NCBI GenBank assembly: GCA_001023535.1
Contig: CP011020.1
Span: 5,268,501-5,332,500 of the forward strand
Length of the DNA: 64,000 bases
Source of the DNA: Pseudomonas chlororaphis
GTDB taxonomy: Bacteria; Pseudomonadota; Gammaproteobacteria; Pseudomonadales; Pseudomonadaceae
Direction: 5' to 3'
Both the position numbers and the translations under genes were made by a program. This document shows positions 26,501 through 34,049 of this stretch, piece by piece. Positions within the stretch are counted from its first letter, which is position 1, and each line of letters opens with the position of its first letter. Under the pieces are notes generated by a model. It saw only the letters and a program-made list of their open reading frames with translations, was not told where the DNA came from and ran no database searches.

Positions 26501-27881
26501 GGCCGCCCACGACGACGCGCAGCGCTTTCACTACCTGGAGGAAAACCGGGCCCGGTTCATTCATCTGGACGATCCACAAGCCGTTCGCCGGAGCTTGCCC
26601 TACCTGTCCCGTGGCAACGTCCTGGTTCTGCCAAAGACCGCGTTGCCACCGCAAGACATCCGTTACGAAGGCCTGCTCGAGCGCCTCGATGCACCGGCCT
26701 CGGACGACTGGCCGCGAGTCCTGAGCGCACTGGCCGAACAGCGCTATCAACACGCCGGCCAGACACTGCCGGCTGGCCAGGCCAGTTTCGAGGCACTGGC
26801 CGACTACCTTGAAACCGCCGAATTGGATGAGACGGCGCTCCAGGCCTATGCGGCGGTGCTCAGCCCCGATGAGTTGGCGGAAAAACTACCCAGGCTCGGC
26901 TACCGCCCCATGGTCGCCGCACTGCCGCCGGAACCGGACCGGATGTTGTGGTCGACGCGCAAGGGTTTCATGACCTACGCCGCACTGGAGGGGTTCTACC
27001 GATTGATCAGCGTCCGCCCCACTGAAAGCCAGGGGCCGACGGACGTTGTGTTCGATCCCTATCATTGCCTGCCGCTCAGCGTCACCACCGCTGACGGATG
27101 CAGCACACGCGTGGCCGAAGCTGACTATCGGTTCCTGTTGCCCCGGCGCATCGTCGATCCGAACCAGAACACCCAGGAAGCTTGCTTTGACGGCTTCGGT
27201 GAACTGTTGGCCAGCAGTTTCCATGGCACTGAGCGTGGCATCGAGGTCGGGTTCGACCCGATAGACGAGTACCAGCCGGTCATCCGTTTGCCCGCCGAAG
27301 CCATCGCCGCCCCCGACGCCGCCCTGCAAGGCGCGGCCAGCGTCTGTTTTCGCGATGCCTTCAGTTGGATGCAGCGCCGTGAACCGGTCCACGTGGCCAT
27401 CCTGCAAGCCGACCGCTACCCGCACCCACCGGACAATCCCGGACGCAAAATCCGTATCGCCGTGCAGTGCTGGGATGGCTTTGGCCGCCGCCTGCAGAGC
27501 AAGCAGAAGGTCGAGCCAGGCATGGCCTATCAGATTGACGAGGACGGTGGCCTGGTGCTTGACGACGACCAGCCGGTGAGCGCGCCGGCCGCCGAGCGCT
27601 GGCGGGTCAGTGAACGGGTCGAATACAACAACAAAGGGCTGGCGGTGCGCGCCTACCGGCCGTACTTCGCCGATGGCTATCGCTACGTCAACGATGAATC
27701 GTTTCGTCGGTTCGGCCATTGCGACCAGCAGTTCTACGACCCTCTCGGGCGCCCGACCCTGACGATCACCGCCATGGGTTATTGGCGGCGTCAACGTTAC
27801 CTGGGGTGGTACGGCATTGCCGAGGATGAGAATGACACGTTGGAAGAATCCCGGTTGAACAAGGCGTCGGGGGGGGCATGA
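23550..27881 (+). CDS. Insecticidal toxin complex protein TcB (SpvB/TcdB family)
   Basis: This 1443-residue protein is a TcB component, which with TcC forms the hollow cocoon that holds the toxin. It opens with the SpvB-type segment SITPPSLPKGGGAIQSIGSG, followed by FG-GAP/VCBS-like repeats (LTGDGRLDWVIA near residue 456, LADLDGSGAADLIYL near 616) and the TcdB middle regions (LTQCFEYRQGFYDGQEREFRGFG near 770). The length fits the family (about 1450-1480). The start is uncertain: ATG at 23550 gives the family-typical N-terminus but has a weak ribosome site. An in-frame ATG at 23460 would add 30 unrelated residues and would lie across the palindrome at 23471. It overlaps tcC by four bases. Confidence 0.92.
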   Translation: MDQPDRLSITPPSLPKGGGAIQSIGSGWGEVGSTGKAFYDLPLPISPGRGFAPALQLGYGSSVGNSLFGIGWVLSLGCVARRTSKGVPAYTDDDVTLGPDGTVWMPERDDDAQIIRRPVDTYQGLELGTVYQVARYFPRIEGTFERIEHWRSAEDHPGFWLIHGADGSLHLYGFNASSRSTDLEDALRVGEWLLEESLNAHGEHILYEYAGEDHAGMPADTPRDFRAQCYLSRVRYGNAEANAHLYHWAPTALRQARWHFDLIFDYGERDTGLTDIPEYEPTGEWPVRSDPFATYGYGFLLGNLRLCRQVLMFHQFAELGSAPLLVQRLLFEYHTTDLGYSLLCAAHQQGYDQQGRIESRPPVAFSYSAFSTEATEYQPFDAMPGLNDGQQYQLVDLYGEGIPGVLYRSDKAWYYREPLRAQTAHTADEVSYDTWKRLDAIPVMDTRKPVRQSLMDLTGDGRLDWVIAQPGVSGFFTLTPDRHWSTFVAFGAFPVEFFHPQSQLADLMGGGLSDLALIGPRSVRLYANRREEGFAAGQDVTHFVETAPDDRLPLLSQTQTELVAFSDVLGTGQQHLVRIRHNEIVCWPNRGHGRFDPGIHLANLPYAYKSFDASRVLLADLDGSGAADLIYLTHEHAEIFMNRTGMGFETTPRILPWPPGVRYDRLCQVSAADLQGLGCSSLVLTVPHMKPQHWRCDFVQAKPYLLHRTNNNMGAAGEVIYRSSAQEWLDEKKALLAANLEVASHVPFPMPVSVRQIQLDEITGNQLTQCFEYRQGFYDGQEREFRGFGLVMQTDSETTGDEQHQAGFTAPVLRKSWFHTGRMPDLPGLDYDPSDNAAVPLGSALLLAAKSDAKDEIISDANDETLHDMAYALAGSPLRVEVFGPDDDPLQARPYSVQQSRYAVRLLQLRDEHQPYCRMQPLELESIAYTYERQPDDPRCQHHINLAWDSYGGLIHDVTVHYARRKDINDEPPFSEAHEQTWWRAAHDDAQRFHYLEENRARFIHLDDPQAVRRSLPYLSRGNVLVLPKTALPPQDIRYEGLLERLDAPASDDWPRVLSALAEQRYQHAGQTLPAGQASFEALADYLETAELDETALQAYAAVLSPDELAEKLPRLGYRPMVAALPPEPDRMLWSTRKGFMTYAALEGFYRLISVRPTESQGPTDVVFDPYHCLPLSVTTADGCSTRVAEADYRFLLPRRIVDPNQNTQEACFDGFGELLASSFHGTERGIEVGFDPIDEYQPVIRLPAEAIAAPDAALQGAASVCFRDAFSWMQRREPVHVAILQADRYPHPPDNPGRKIRIAVQCWDGFGRRLQSKQKVEPGMAYQIDEDGGLVLDDDQPVSAPAAERWRVSERVEYNNKGLAVRAYRPYFADGYRYVNDESFRRFGHCDQQFYDPLGRPTLTITAMGYWRRQRYLGWYGIAEDENDTLEESRLNKASGGA

Positions 27882-30679
27882 TGAACAGCCAGGCAGCCGG
27901 GCGCGTTCATGCCCATACGCCGACACTGACGGTCACCGACCCACGCGGGCTTGTCGTGCGGACGGTGGATTACTATCGATCCGTCGAAGGCGTGCAGGCC
28001 CAAGAGCGGGTCAACCGCAGTGCCTATGACGCGATGGGTCGCCTGGCCGGACAATGGGATCCGAGGTTGTGGCAGCTCACGGAGGAAGACGCCTCCACGC
28101 CGCCCAACCTGATCAACCGTCACTCGCTGTCCGCCAAGGTGCTGGGCTCGATCAGTGTCGATGCCGGTGAACGGATCAGCCTGTTCGGCGATGGCGACCA
28201 ACGGGTCCAAACCTGGGACAGCCGAGAGACTGAGCAATGGATCGAATACGACGATCTGCTGCGGCCATTGGCCATTTACGAACAGGGCAAGGACGAAGCC
28301 TCGCGTTGCACCGAGCGTTATGAATACGCTGATGCCAGTGCCGATTTCGCTGCTCGCAATCAATGCGGGCAAATGATCCGGCATGATGATCCGGCGGGCA
28401 CCCAAACATTGGACGAGTACGCGCTGACCGGTGGCGTGCTCGAACAGACCCAGCGGTTTTTACACTCGCTGCAAACGCCGGATTGGCCGCCCACACTGCC
28501 TGAGCGCGATACGCTACTGGAGCCGACGGCGCAGGCGGCAACCAGCGCGACGCGGTTCAGTCCGCTGGGCGATGTGCTGGAACGGATGGACGCCAAAGGC
28601 AATCGGCAACTGTTCGATTACACCGTCGATGGCCTGTTGTTCGCGAGCCATCTGCAACTGAGCGGCCAGGCATCGCTTCAGACGCTGGTCAGTGATATCG
28701 CCTACAACGCCTATGGCCAGGTCGAACAGGAAACGGCCGGTAACGGCGTTGTCAGCACCCTCGGTTACCGTGCCGAGGACGGACGCCTTCTGCGGTTGCA
28801 CGCCGAGCGCAATGCCGAGGGTCCGCTGCAGGATCTTCGCTACGCCTACGATCCGGTGGGCAATGTGCTGAGCATCGAAGACGCTGCCTTGCCCATTCGC
28901 TACTTCGCCAACCAGCGGGTGGAACCGGCCAACCGTTATGAGCACGACAGCCTCTATCAGTTGATCCGGGCAACCGGCTGGGAAGCCGGGAGCGTCAGCC
29001 GAGGACCGCAATTCGACCGCTTCGCGGATCCACGCGCAGTCGCCAACTACCAGCAAACTTACCGCTACGACGCAGGTGGCAACCTGCTGGAACTGGTCCA
29101 CACCGGCCCGCAACACCACAGCCGCACACTGACGGCCGCTCGCTACAGCAACCGTTGCCTGCCTGACCTGGATGACCGGCCGCCGACCGAAGAAGACATT
29201 GCCGCCGCGTTCGATGGCAACGGCAACTTGCTGGCACTGCAACCGGGGCAAGCGATGAGTTGGGATCTGCGCAATCAACTGCACGAGGTGCGCCCCGTCG
29301 AACGGGAAAGCGCTGACGATGACCGCGAACTGTACTGCTACGGTGGCGATGGCATGCGGCGACGCAAGGTCCGCTCCAGCCAAACCAATGCCCGTTCGCT
29401 GATTTCGGAAGTTCGCTATTTGCCAGGCCTGGAAATTCGCACTCACACGGGTACGGGCGAAGTGTTGCAAGTGATCTGCGTGCAAGCCGGACGCAGCGCC
29501 ATGCAGGTACTGCACTGGGAAACCTCACCACCCGCCGGCATAAGCAACGACCAATATCGCTACAACCTGACCGACCATCTGGGTTCCAGCAGCCTGGAGC
29601 TGGATGGCGAGGCCGGAGTGATCAGCCAGGAAACCTACCATCCCTTCGGCGGTACGGCCTGGTTTGCCGGGCGCAGTGAGGTGGAGGCCAGCTACAAGAC
29701 GGTGCGTTATTCGGGGAAAGAGCGGGATGCAACGGGACTTTATTATTATGGGCTCAGGTATTACGCACCCTGGTTGCAATGTTGGATCAGTCCAGATCCA
29801 CTGGGGAACGTGGACGGTTTGAATTTATTTTGTTTTGTCTCGAATTCACCCGTGAACTTTATTGATCAGCAAGGCGGCGTGAAATTTCCAGCCGCCTTGC
29901 TCGCTTCGGATGCAGTTCGAGGGCTCGTCAACGAAGCCCGATACCCCGAGGCTCTTTCAAGAGCACGCGCCGAGTCTGCTCCTGATGCTGCGGTAATCAA
30001 TGCATGGGTACACTCTCTTATACCCTCGGTTGATATGACGTCTACGACCGTGTTTCAGTCAAGGAGCAGCAATAGCATTTATCAGGCTGATTCGGACGTG
30101 GAAGGAATACAGTTTCTCATCAAGAAAATGCAATCGCCGAAAGAATCCCAAAGCGAGGCGTTTGCTTATGAGGTCAGTGAACGACTGGGCTTTCATTTTG
30201 TACCACCCACCCAGTACAAAGCCAAATCGATGATTCAACAACGAGTCATCAATATAAAAACAAATACTCAGGAACAAAAAGCGCTGCCTGAGTCCGCCAA
30301 GCTTTTCTATTTCCTGATCAATGAGTTTGATGATAATTCGGGCAATCAGTTATGGGACGCTCATCAAAATGTTTATTTGATCGATCATGAGGCTGCATTT
30401 TCCGAGCAAAAAAACCCGGTTTTCAACCTGCAAACTATCAATTTGGCAAATATTTTCGACGCAGAGCGTTGGGAGAAATTCAATAGCGTCAGCATTAAGG
30501 AATGGAAAAGCTTGATTACTGAAAAATACTCAACTTTGTCAAAAGGTGAGACTAACGCTTTTCTGGGAAGAATCAGAGACGCGCAAGCGGCGGTACAGCG
30601 AGGGATTGATCGCGAAGTGTTGAGCTTTGGCGTGAAACGCGGTTTTCTACAGCGGGCTTTCGGACGTAAAGCCGCCTAG
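27878..30679 (+). CDS. Toxin complex protein TcC: RHS core with a kinase-like C-terminal toxin domain
   Basis: This 933-residue protein starts at ATGATG overlapping the tcB stop. Residues 1-663 form the conserved TcC/RHS shell with YD repeats and the RHS-associated core (YYYGLRYYAPWLQCWISPDP, then DGLNLF to Asp663), which in this family self-cleaves to free the tail. Residues about 668-933 are the variable toxin. This part is visibly richer in A+T than the rest. It shows a possible ATP lysine (Lys749/Lys750 in FLIKKMQ), a helix-C-like EAFAYEVSERLG with Glu760/Glu765, VPPT (775-778), then DDNSGN (Asp818, Asn823) and YLIDHEAAF (Asp836). The D-x4-N plus a distal ID pair 13 residues on is the catalytic pattern of PI3/PI4-kinase-like enzymes. 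It is not the ADP-ribosyltransferase pattern of TccC3/TccC5. No tail-specific immunity gene follows. A MITE lies at the stop codon. Confidence 0.9.
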   Translation: MMNSQAAGRVHAHTPTLTVTDPRGLVVRTVDYYRSVEGVQAQERVNRSAYDAMGRLAGQWDPRLWQLTEEDASTPPNLINRHSLSAKVLGSISVDAGERISLFGDGDQRVQTWDSRETEQWIEYDDLLRPLAIYEQGKDEASRCTERYEYADASADFAARNQCGQMIRHDDPAGTQTLDEYALTGGVLEQTQRFLHSLQTPDWPPTLPERDTLLEPTAQAATSATRFSPLGDVLERMDAKGNRQLFDYTVDGLLFASHLQLSGQASLQTLVSDIAYNAYGQVEQETAGNGVVSTLGYRAEDGRLLRLHAERNAEGPLQDLRYAYDPVGNVLSIEDAALPIRYFANQRVEPANRYEHDSLYQLIRATGWEAGSVSRGPQFDRFADPRAVANYQQTYRYDAGGNLLELVHTGPQHHSRTLTAARYSNRCLPDLDDRPPTEEDIAAAFDGNGNLLALQPGQAMSWDLRNQLHEVRPVERESADDDRELYCYGGDGMRRRKVRSSQTNARSLISEVRYLPGLEIRTHTGTGEVLQVICVQAGRSAMQVLHWETSPPAGISNDQYRYNLTDHLGSSSLELDGEAGVISQETYHPFGGTAWFAGRSEVEASYKTVRYSGKERDATGLYYYGLRYYAPWLQCWISPDPLGNVDGLNLFCFVSNSPVNFIDQQGGVKFPAALLASDAVRGLVNEARYPEALSRARAESAPDAAVINAWVHSLIPSVDMTSTTVFQSRSSNSIYQADSDVEGIQFLIKKMQSPKESQSEAFAYEVSERLGFHFVPPTQYKAKSMIQQRVINIKTNTQEQKALPESAKLFYFLINEFDDNSGNQLWDAHQNVYLIDHEAAFSEQKNPVFNLQTINLANIFDAERWEKFNSVSIKEWKSLITEKYSTLSKGETNAFLGRIRDAQAAVQRGIDREVLSFGVKRGFLQRAFGRKAA

Positions 30680-30819
30680 GCTGTGTACGAAATAGTTTGA
30701 AACGCAGGTTAGGCAAGGCAAAAACCGGCGAGGAAGCGCAGTTGACTGGTTGTCAATGAGCATTCCGAGCCGGTTTTTAACGCCGCATAACCAAGTTTCA
30801 AGCTATTTCGTACATAGCC
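30679..30819. mobile_element. Foldback MITE with 17-bp terminal inverted repeats
   Basis: A 141-base element is bounded by GGCTGTGTACGAAATAG (30679-30695) and CTATTTCGTACATAGCC (30803-30819), which match at 16 of 17 positions. Both sides are flanked by TA, suggesting a TA target duplication as in IS630/Tc1-type transposition. The interior is also largely self-complementary (AAAAACCGGC at 30719 with GCCGGTTTTT at 30769), so the whole element folds into one long imperfect hairpin. There is no coding capacity. The TA and first G form the tcC stop codon. Confidence 0.75.
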
Positions 30820-30846
30820 TAGGCTGTGCCACGGGTGAAACGATTT

Positions 30847-30870
30847 GCGTCCCCCACCACGGAGGGACGC
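30847..30870. terminator. Hairpin between convergent tcC and the FAD protein gene
   Basis: GCGTCCC (30847-30853) pairs with GGGACGC (30864-30870) over a 10-base loop, just beyond the stop of the leftward FAD protein gene. No good U-tract follows on either strand, so it may be a weak bidirectional terminator. Confidence 0.4.
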
Positions 30871-30872
30871 AT

Positions 30873-32321
30873 TTAATCTGAAGTCAAGGTTCGCAGCCCA
30901 ACCAATCGCCCTGCCAACACCTTCGCCTGACTCGCCACATCAGTCACGGCGGTACTTTCCCACCACATCCCCCGCAGTGGCGGACCCATGGCGAACAGCC
31001 GGTCGGCGGGCTCACCCCGGGCGTCGAGCACCGCACCGTCGGGCCTTGCGGCGATGCCCAGGGCCAGTGGGCCGGGCTGGATCAGGCCACGGGCCAGCAG
31101 TTGCTGCGGCAATGGCCGGGCCACCCGGCGCCAGTCGTATTCGATGCCACTGGAGTTGATCAACGCAGCGCCCTGCACCACGGTTGTCTCGGCTTCGCCG
31201 CGCCGACGGAGGCGAATTGCGACGGTGCCCTCGGCCGACTCGACCAGCCCCTTGAACGACGCCGCCTGAATCCGCAACCGCCCTTCCCCGTGCAGACGCG
31301 CCACCAGTTGCGCACTCAACGGCGGCGAACGATGGTGATGGCTCTCCCACCAGGGACGAATATGCCGCACGAACTGTCGGCGCTGTACATCGCTGGCCTG
31401 GCTCCACAAGCGCCCGATATGGGCGCGTACCGTGTCCAGCGGCGCCTGCCAATCGATGCCTTGGGCCTGGGCCTGGCGGCACTGGTGACGCAACGCGCGC
31501 ATCAGTTGGCGCGGCGAACGCAGGCTGTGGTCTTCGGCAAGAAAGTCCGCCCACGCCGGCGGTTGGCGGCGCACATGCGGCAACAGCCCATGGCGGGAAA
31601 ACACTTCGATGGGCCCACGGTGCCCGGCCTGTTCCAACGACACCACCGCATCGACCATGGTCAGCCCCGAGCCGATGATCAGCACCGTGGCCTGGGGATC
31701 GAGCTGGCGCATCGCGGCCACGTCCCAAGGGTCCAGGGCTGCGGCGTTCAAGCCGCTGGATTCGGTCTGCGGCGTTCGCGCCGCAGGGAACATGCCGGTG
31801 GCCAGCACGGCGAAACGCCCGCGCAGGACCTGGCCGTCATTCAGCGTCAGCAACACCGCACCCTCGACAAGCTGCAGATCCACCACCTCCCCGCGCACGT
31901 GCTCGGCCACGGAGCCGTGCTGAGCGCCGACCGCCCGGGCCTCGTCCAGGCGTTGTTGCACGTACAGGCCAAAGATTCCCCGCGGTGGAAACAGTTCGCT
32001 GATCGGCACGTGCTGCTGATCCGACTCGGGCCAGCCACCGGCCTCGATGAACGCGGTGAGCCATTGGGTCAGGTCATCGGCGTTGTCGGGATCGACGCTC
32101 ATCCGCGCTGCGTTACCGTTCAGGGTATGCCCCAGTTCCACGGCGCTATAGGCCTCGCCTCGGCCCAGCTCGCTGCGTGGCTCGACCACCAGGACCTCAC
32201 GGCGGCCCGGCAGGCGCAGCAATTGCGCCGCCAGCAAGGCACCGCTCAGGCCGCCGCCGACAATGATCACATCGGCTTCACGGGCAATGTCCTTCGCCTG
32301 TTGCTCCGGCGCTGTCTGCAT
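30873..32321 (-). CDS. FAD/NAD(P)-binding protein (YdhS-like)
   Basis: This 482-residue protein has an N-terminal FAD-binding Rossmann motif VIIVGGGLSGALLAAQLL (about residues 18-35) and a second nucleotide-binding motif VLIIGSGLTMVDAVVSLE (about 213-230). It belongs to the NAD_binding_9 type FAD/NAD(P) family, which includes E. coli YdhS and related uncharacterised oxidoreductases. There is no signal peptide or membrane helix. The substrate is unknown. The next gene upstream on the same strand is the XRE-cupin regulator, with a gap of 19 bases to its stop, so the two are probably co-transcribed. Confidence 0.85.
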   Translation of the reverse strand: MQTAPEQQAKDIAREADVIIVGGGLSGALLAAQLLRLPGRREVLVVEPRSELGRGEAYSAVELGHTLNGNAARMSVDPDNADDLTQWLTAFIEAGGWPESDQQHVPISELFPPRGIFGLYVQQRLDEARAVGAQHGSVAEHVRGEVVDLQLVEGAVLLTLNDGQVLRGRFAVLATGMFPAARTPQTESSGLNAAALDPWDVAAMRQLDPQATVLIIGSGLTMVDAVVSLEQAGHRGPIEVFSRHGLLPHVRRQPPAWADFLAEDHSLRSPRQLMRALRHQCRQAQAQGIDWQAPLDTVRAHIGRLWSQASDVQRRQFVRHIRPWWESHHHRSPPLSAQLVARLHGEGRLRIQAASFKGLVESAEGTVAIRLRRRGEAETTVVQGAALINSSGIEYDWRRVARPLPQQLLARGLIQPGPLALGIAARPDGAVLDARGEPADRLFAMGPPLRGMWWESTAVTDVASQAKVLAGRLVGLRTLTSD

Positions 32322-32340
32322 ACCGCTCTCCCCCCAGGCT

Positions 32341-32904
32341 TCAAATCACCACGTTGCGTACAAATCGCACCGCCACCGGCCCCTCATTGCGATAGGCGTG
32401 GGGCTGGTTGCTGGCGAACATGAAAAACTCACCGGCACCGATCTGCCGCGCTTCGTCGCCCAGCAGCAGCGTCAGGCAACCCTCGAACACATAGAGCTGC
32501 TCGCTCCAACCGTCGGCGTCGGGTTCAGAAGGATAATGCTCTCCGGGCTCCAGGCGCCATTCCCAGAGTTCGACCTCGCGGCTGGCAGTGGCCTTGGCCA
32601 GCAACACCGCCTTGCTGCCGGGGAAAGTACCGGCCCAGGCCAGTTCATTGATGCGGCTGGGGTCACGGGCATCGGGGGCCTGGATCAGGTCGCTGAAGGC
32701 CACGTCGAGGGCTTCGGCGACGCGGTCCAGGGTGGTCAGGCTGACATTCTTCTCGCCGGCTTCGATCGCCACCAGCATTCGCCGGCTGACCCCGGACCGC
32801 TCCGCCAATGCACTCTGGCTGAGCTGCGCGGCATGCCGCAGGCGGCGGACATTCTGGCTGACGTGTTGCAGGACGGACGCCCGCTGGCCGGATTCTTTGT
32901 GCAC
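32341..32904 (-). CDS. XRE-family regulator with C-terminal cupin domain
   Basis: This 187-residue protein has a helix-turn-helix near residues 12-65 (NVRRLRHAAQLSQSALAERS then SRRMLVAIEAGEKNVSL) and a cupin domain from about 110 to the end (WEWRLEPGEHYPSEPDADG, QIGAGEFFMF). Proteins of this layout often sense a small molecule and repress a neighbouring transporter or catabolic gene. The start is taken as GTG 32904 (then HKESGQRASVLQ). GTG 32916 and ATG 32973 are in frame, but the latter lies upstream of a TATAAT-like box. It is divergent from the EamA exporter gene. Confidence 0.88.
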   Translation of the reverse strand: MHKESGQRASVLQHVSQNVRRLRHAAQLSQSALAERSGVSRRMLVAIEAGEKNVSLTTLDRVAEALDVAFSDLIQAPDARDPSRINELAWAGTFPGSKAVLLAKATASREVELWEWRLEPGEHYPSEPDADGWSEQLYVFEGCLTLLLGDEARQIGAGEFFMFASNQPHAYRNEGPVAVRFVRNVVI

Positions 32905-32908
32905 TATA

Positions 32909-32939
32909 TTGCTCACATGCTGGGGCTGCGCATTATACT
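32909..32939. promoter_or_regulatory. Overlapping divergent promoter of regulator and EamA gene
   Basis: On the minus strand a perfect TATAAT lies at 32932-32937, about 28 bases before the regulator start. The plus strand of the same segment reads TTGCTC (32909-32914) and TATACT (32934-32939), a possible but long-spaced promoter for the EamA gene. A shared control point for the XRE-cupin regulator is likely. Confidence 0.35.
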
Positions 32940-32988
32940 GCCCAACTTCGGACGCATTGTGCGTCTGCCTCATGTGGCGTGCAAGGTC

Positions 32989-33921
32989 ATGGCATCGGTG
33001 AACTCCCCTCAAGCTTCCCCTCGTTTCTCTCGATTCAACAAGGCCGAATGCGTGCTGGTGCTGATCACCATGATCTGGGGCGGGACATTCCTGCTGGTGC
33101 AGCACGCCATGACAGTCAGCGGGCCGATGTTTTTCGTCGGCTTGCGCTTCGCCGCGGCGGCGGCATTCGTGGCGCTGTTCTCGTGGCGTCACCTGCGAAA
33201 CCTGACCCTGTTCGAACTCAAGGCCGGAGGTTTCATCGGTGTGGCGATCATGCTCGGCTATGGCTTGCAAACCGTTGGCTTGCAGACGATCCCCAGCAGC
33301 CAGTCGGCGTTCATCACCGCGCTCTACGTGCCTTTCGTACCGCTGTTGCAGTGGCTGGTGCTGGGCCGCCGGCCAGGCTTGATGCCCAGCATCGGCATCA
33401 TGCTGGCGTTCACCGGGCTGATGCTGGTATCGGGCCCGGCCGGGGCCTCGTTGAATTTCAGCGCCGGTGAAATCGCCACGCTGATCAGCGCCATCGCGAT
33501 TGCCGCCGAGATCATCCTGATCAGCGCCTACGCCGGCCAGGTCGATGTGCGCCGGGTGACCGTGGTGCAACTGGCAAGCACGGCGGCGCTGGCGTTCCTG
33601 ATGGTGGTGCCCACCCAGGAAAGGCTTCCGGAATTTTCCTGGCTGCTGCTGTTCAGCGCCGTCGGCCTGGGGGCAGCGAGCGCAGCGATCCAGGTGGCGA
33701 TGAACTGGGCGCAGAAAAGTGTCTCGCCGACCCGCGCCACGCTGATCTACGCCGGCGAGCCGGTCTGGGCCGGTATCGCCGGGCGCCTGGCGGGCGAGCG
33801 GTTGCCGGCGATTGCCTTGTTCGGCGCGGCCCTGATCGTGGCGGCGGTGATTGTCAGTGAGTTGAAAACCCGAGGCAAAGGCGTGATCGAGGCGGATGAA
33901 GTTCTGGAGCGCGAGGGCTGA
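32989..33921 (+). CDS. EamA/DMT-family transporter
   Basis: This 310-residue integral membrane protein has about ten hydrophobic segments arranged as two EamA repeats. The first begins ECVLVLITMIWGGTFLLVQH and the second begins near GEIATLISAIAIAAEIILIS. Drug/metabolite transporters of this type export amino acids, metabolites or drugs across the inner membrane; the substrate is not evident. AAGG directly precedes the ATG at 32989. The upstream open frame overlaps the divergent regulator and is ignored. The XRE-cupin protein next door is its likely regulator. Confidence 0.9.
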   Translation: MASVNSPQASPRFSRFNKAECVLVLITMIWGGTFLLVQHAMTVSGPMFFVGLRFAAAAAFVALFSWRHLRNLTLFELKAGGFIGVAIMLGYGLQTVGLQTIPSSQSAFITALYVPFVPLLQWLVLGRRPGLMPSIGIMLAFTGLMLVSGPAGASLNFSAGEIATLISAIAIAAEIILISAYAGQVDVRRVTVVQLASTAALAFLMVVPTQERLPEFSWLLLFSAVGLGAASAAIQVAMNWAQKSVSPTRATLIYAGEPVWAGIAGRLAGERLPAIALFGAALIVAAVIVSELKTRGKGVIEADEVLEREG

Positions 33922-33931
33922 GACAGCCCTC
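33913..33931 (+). terminator. Hairpin at the end of the EamA gene
   Basis: GAGGGCTG (33913-33920) pairs with CAGCCCTC (33924-33931) over a three-base loop. It contains the stop codon and has no U-tract, so intrinsic termination is uncertain. Confidence 0.35.
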
Positions 33932-33990
33932 TGAACCGGCAAAGTCGGAAAACTCCACCTATCTTGTAGGATTCTGCGACACCCTCGCGG

Positions 33991-34019
33991 TTGGTGATCC
34001 GGGTCAGGGCACGTATGAT
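33991..34019 (+). promoter_or_regulatory. Sigma-70-type promoter of the mrp operon
   Basis: TTGGTG (33991-33996) and TATGAT (34014-34019) are separated by exactly 17 bases and end 30 bases before the mrpA start. Both hexamers match consensus at four or five of six positions. Confidence 0.55.
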
Positions 34020-34049
34020 CCTTGAGAACCTACCGCCGAATAGAAGCCT

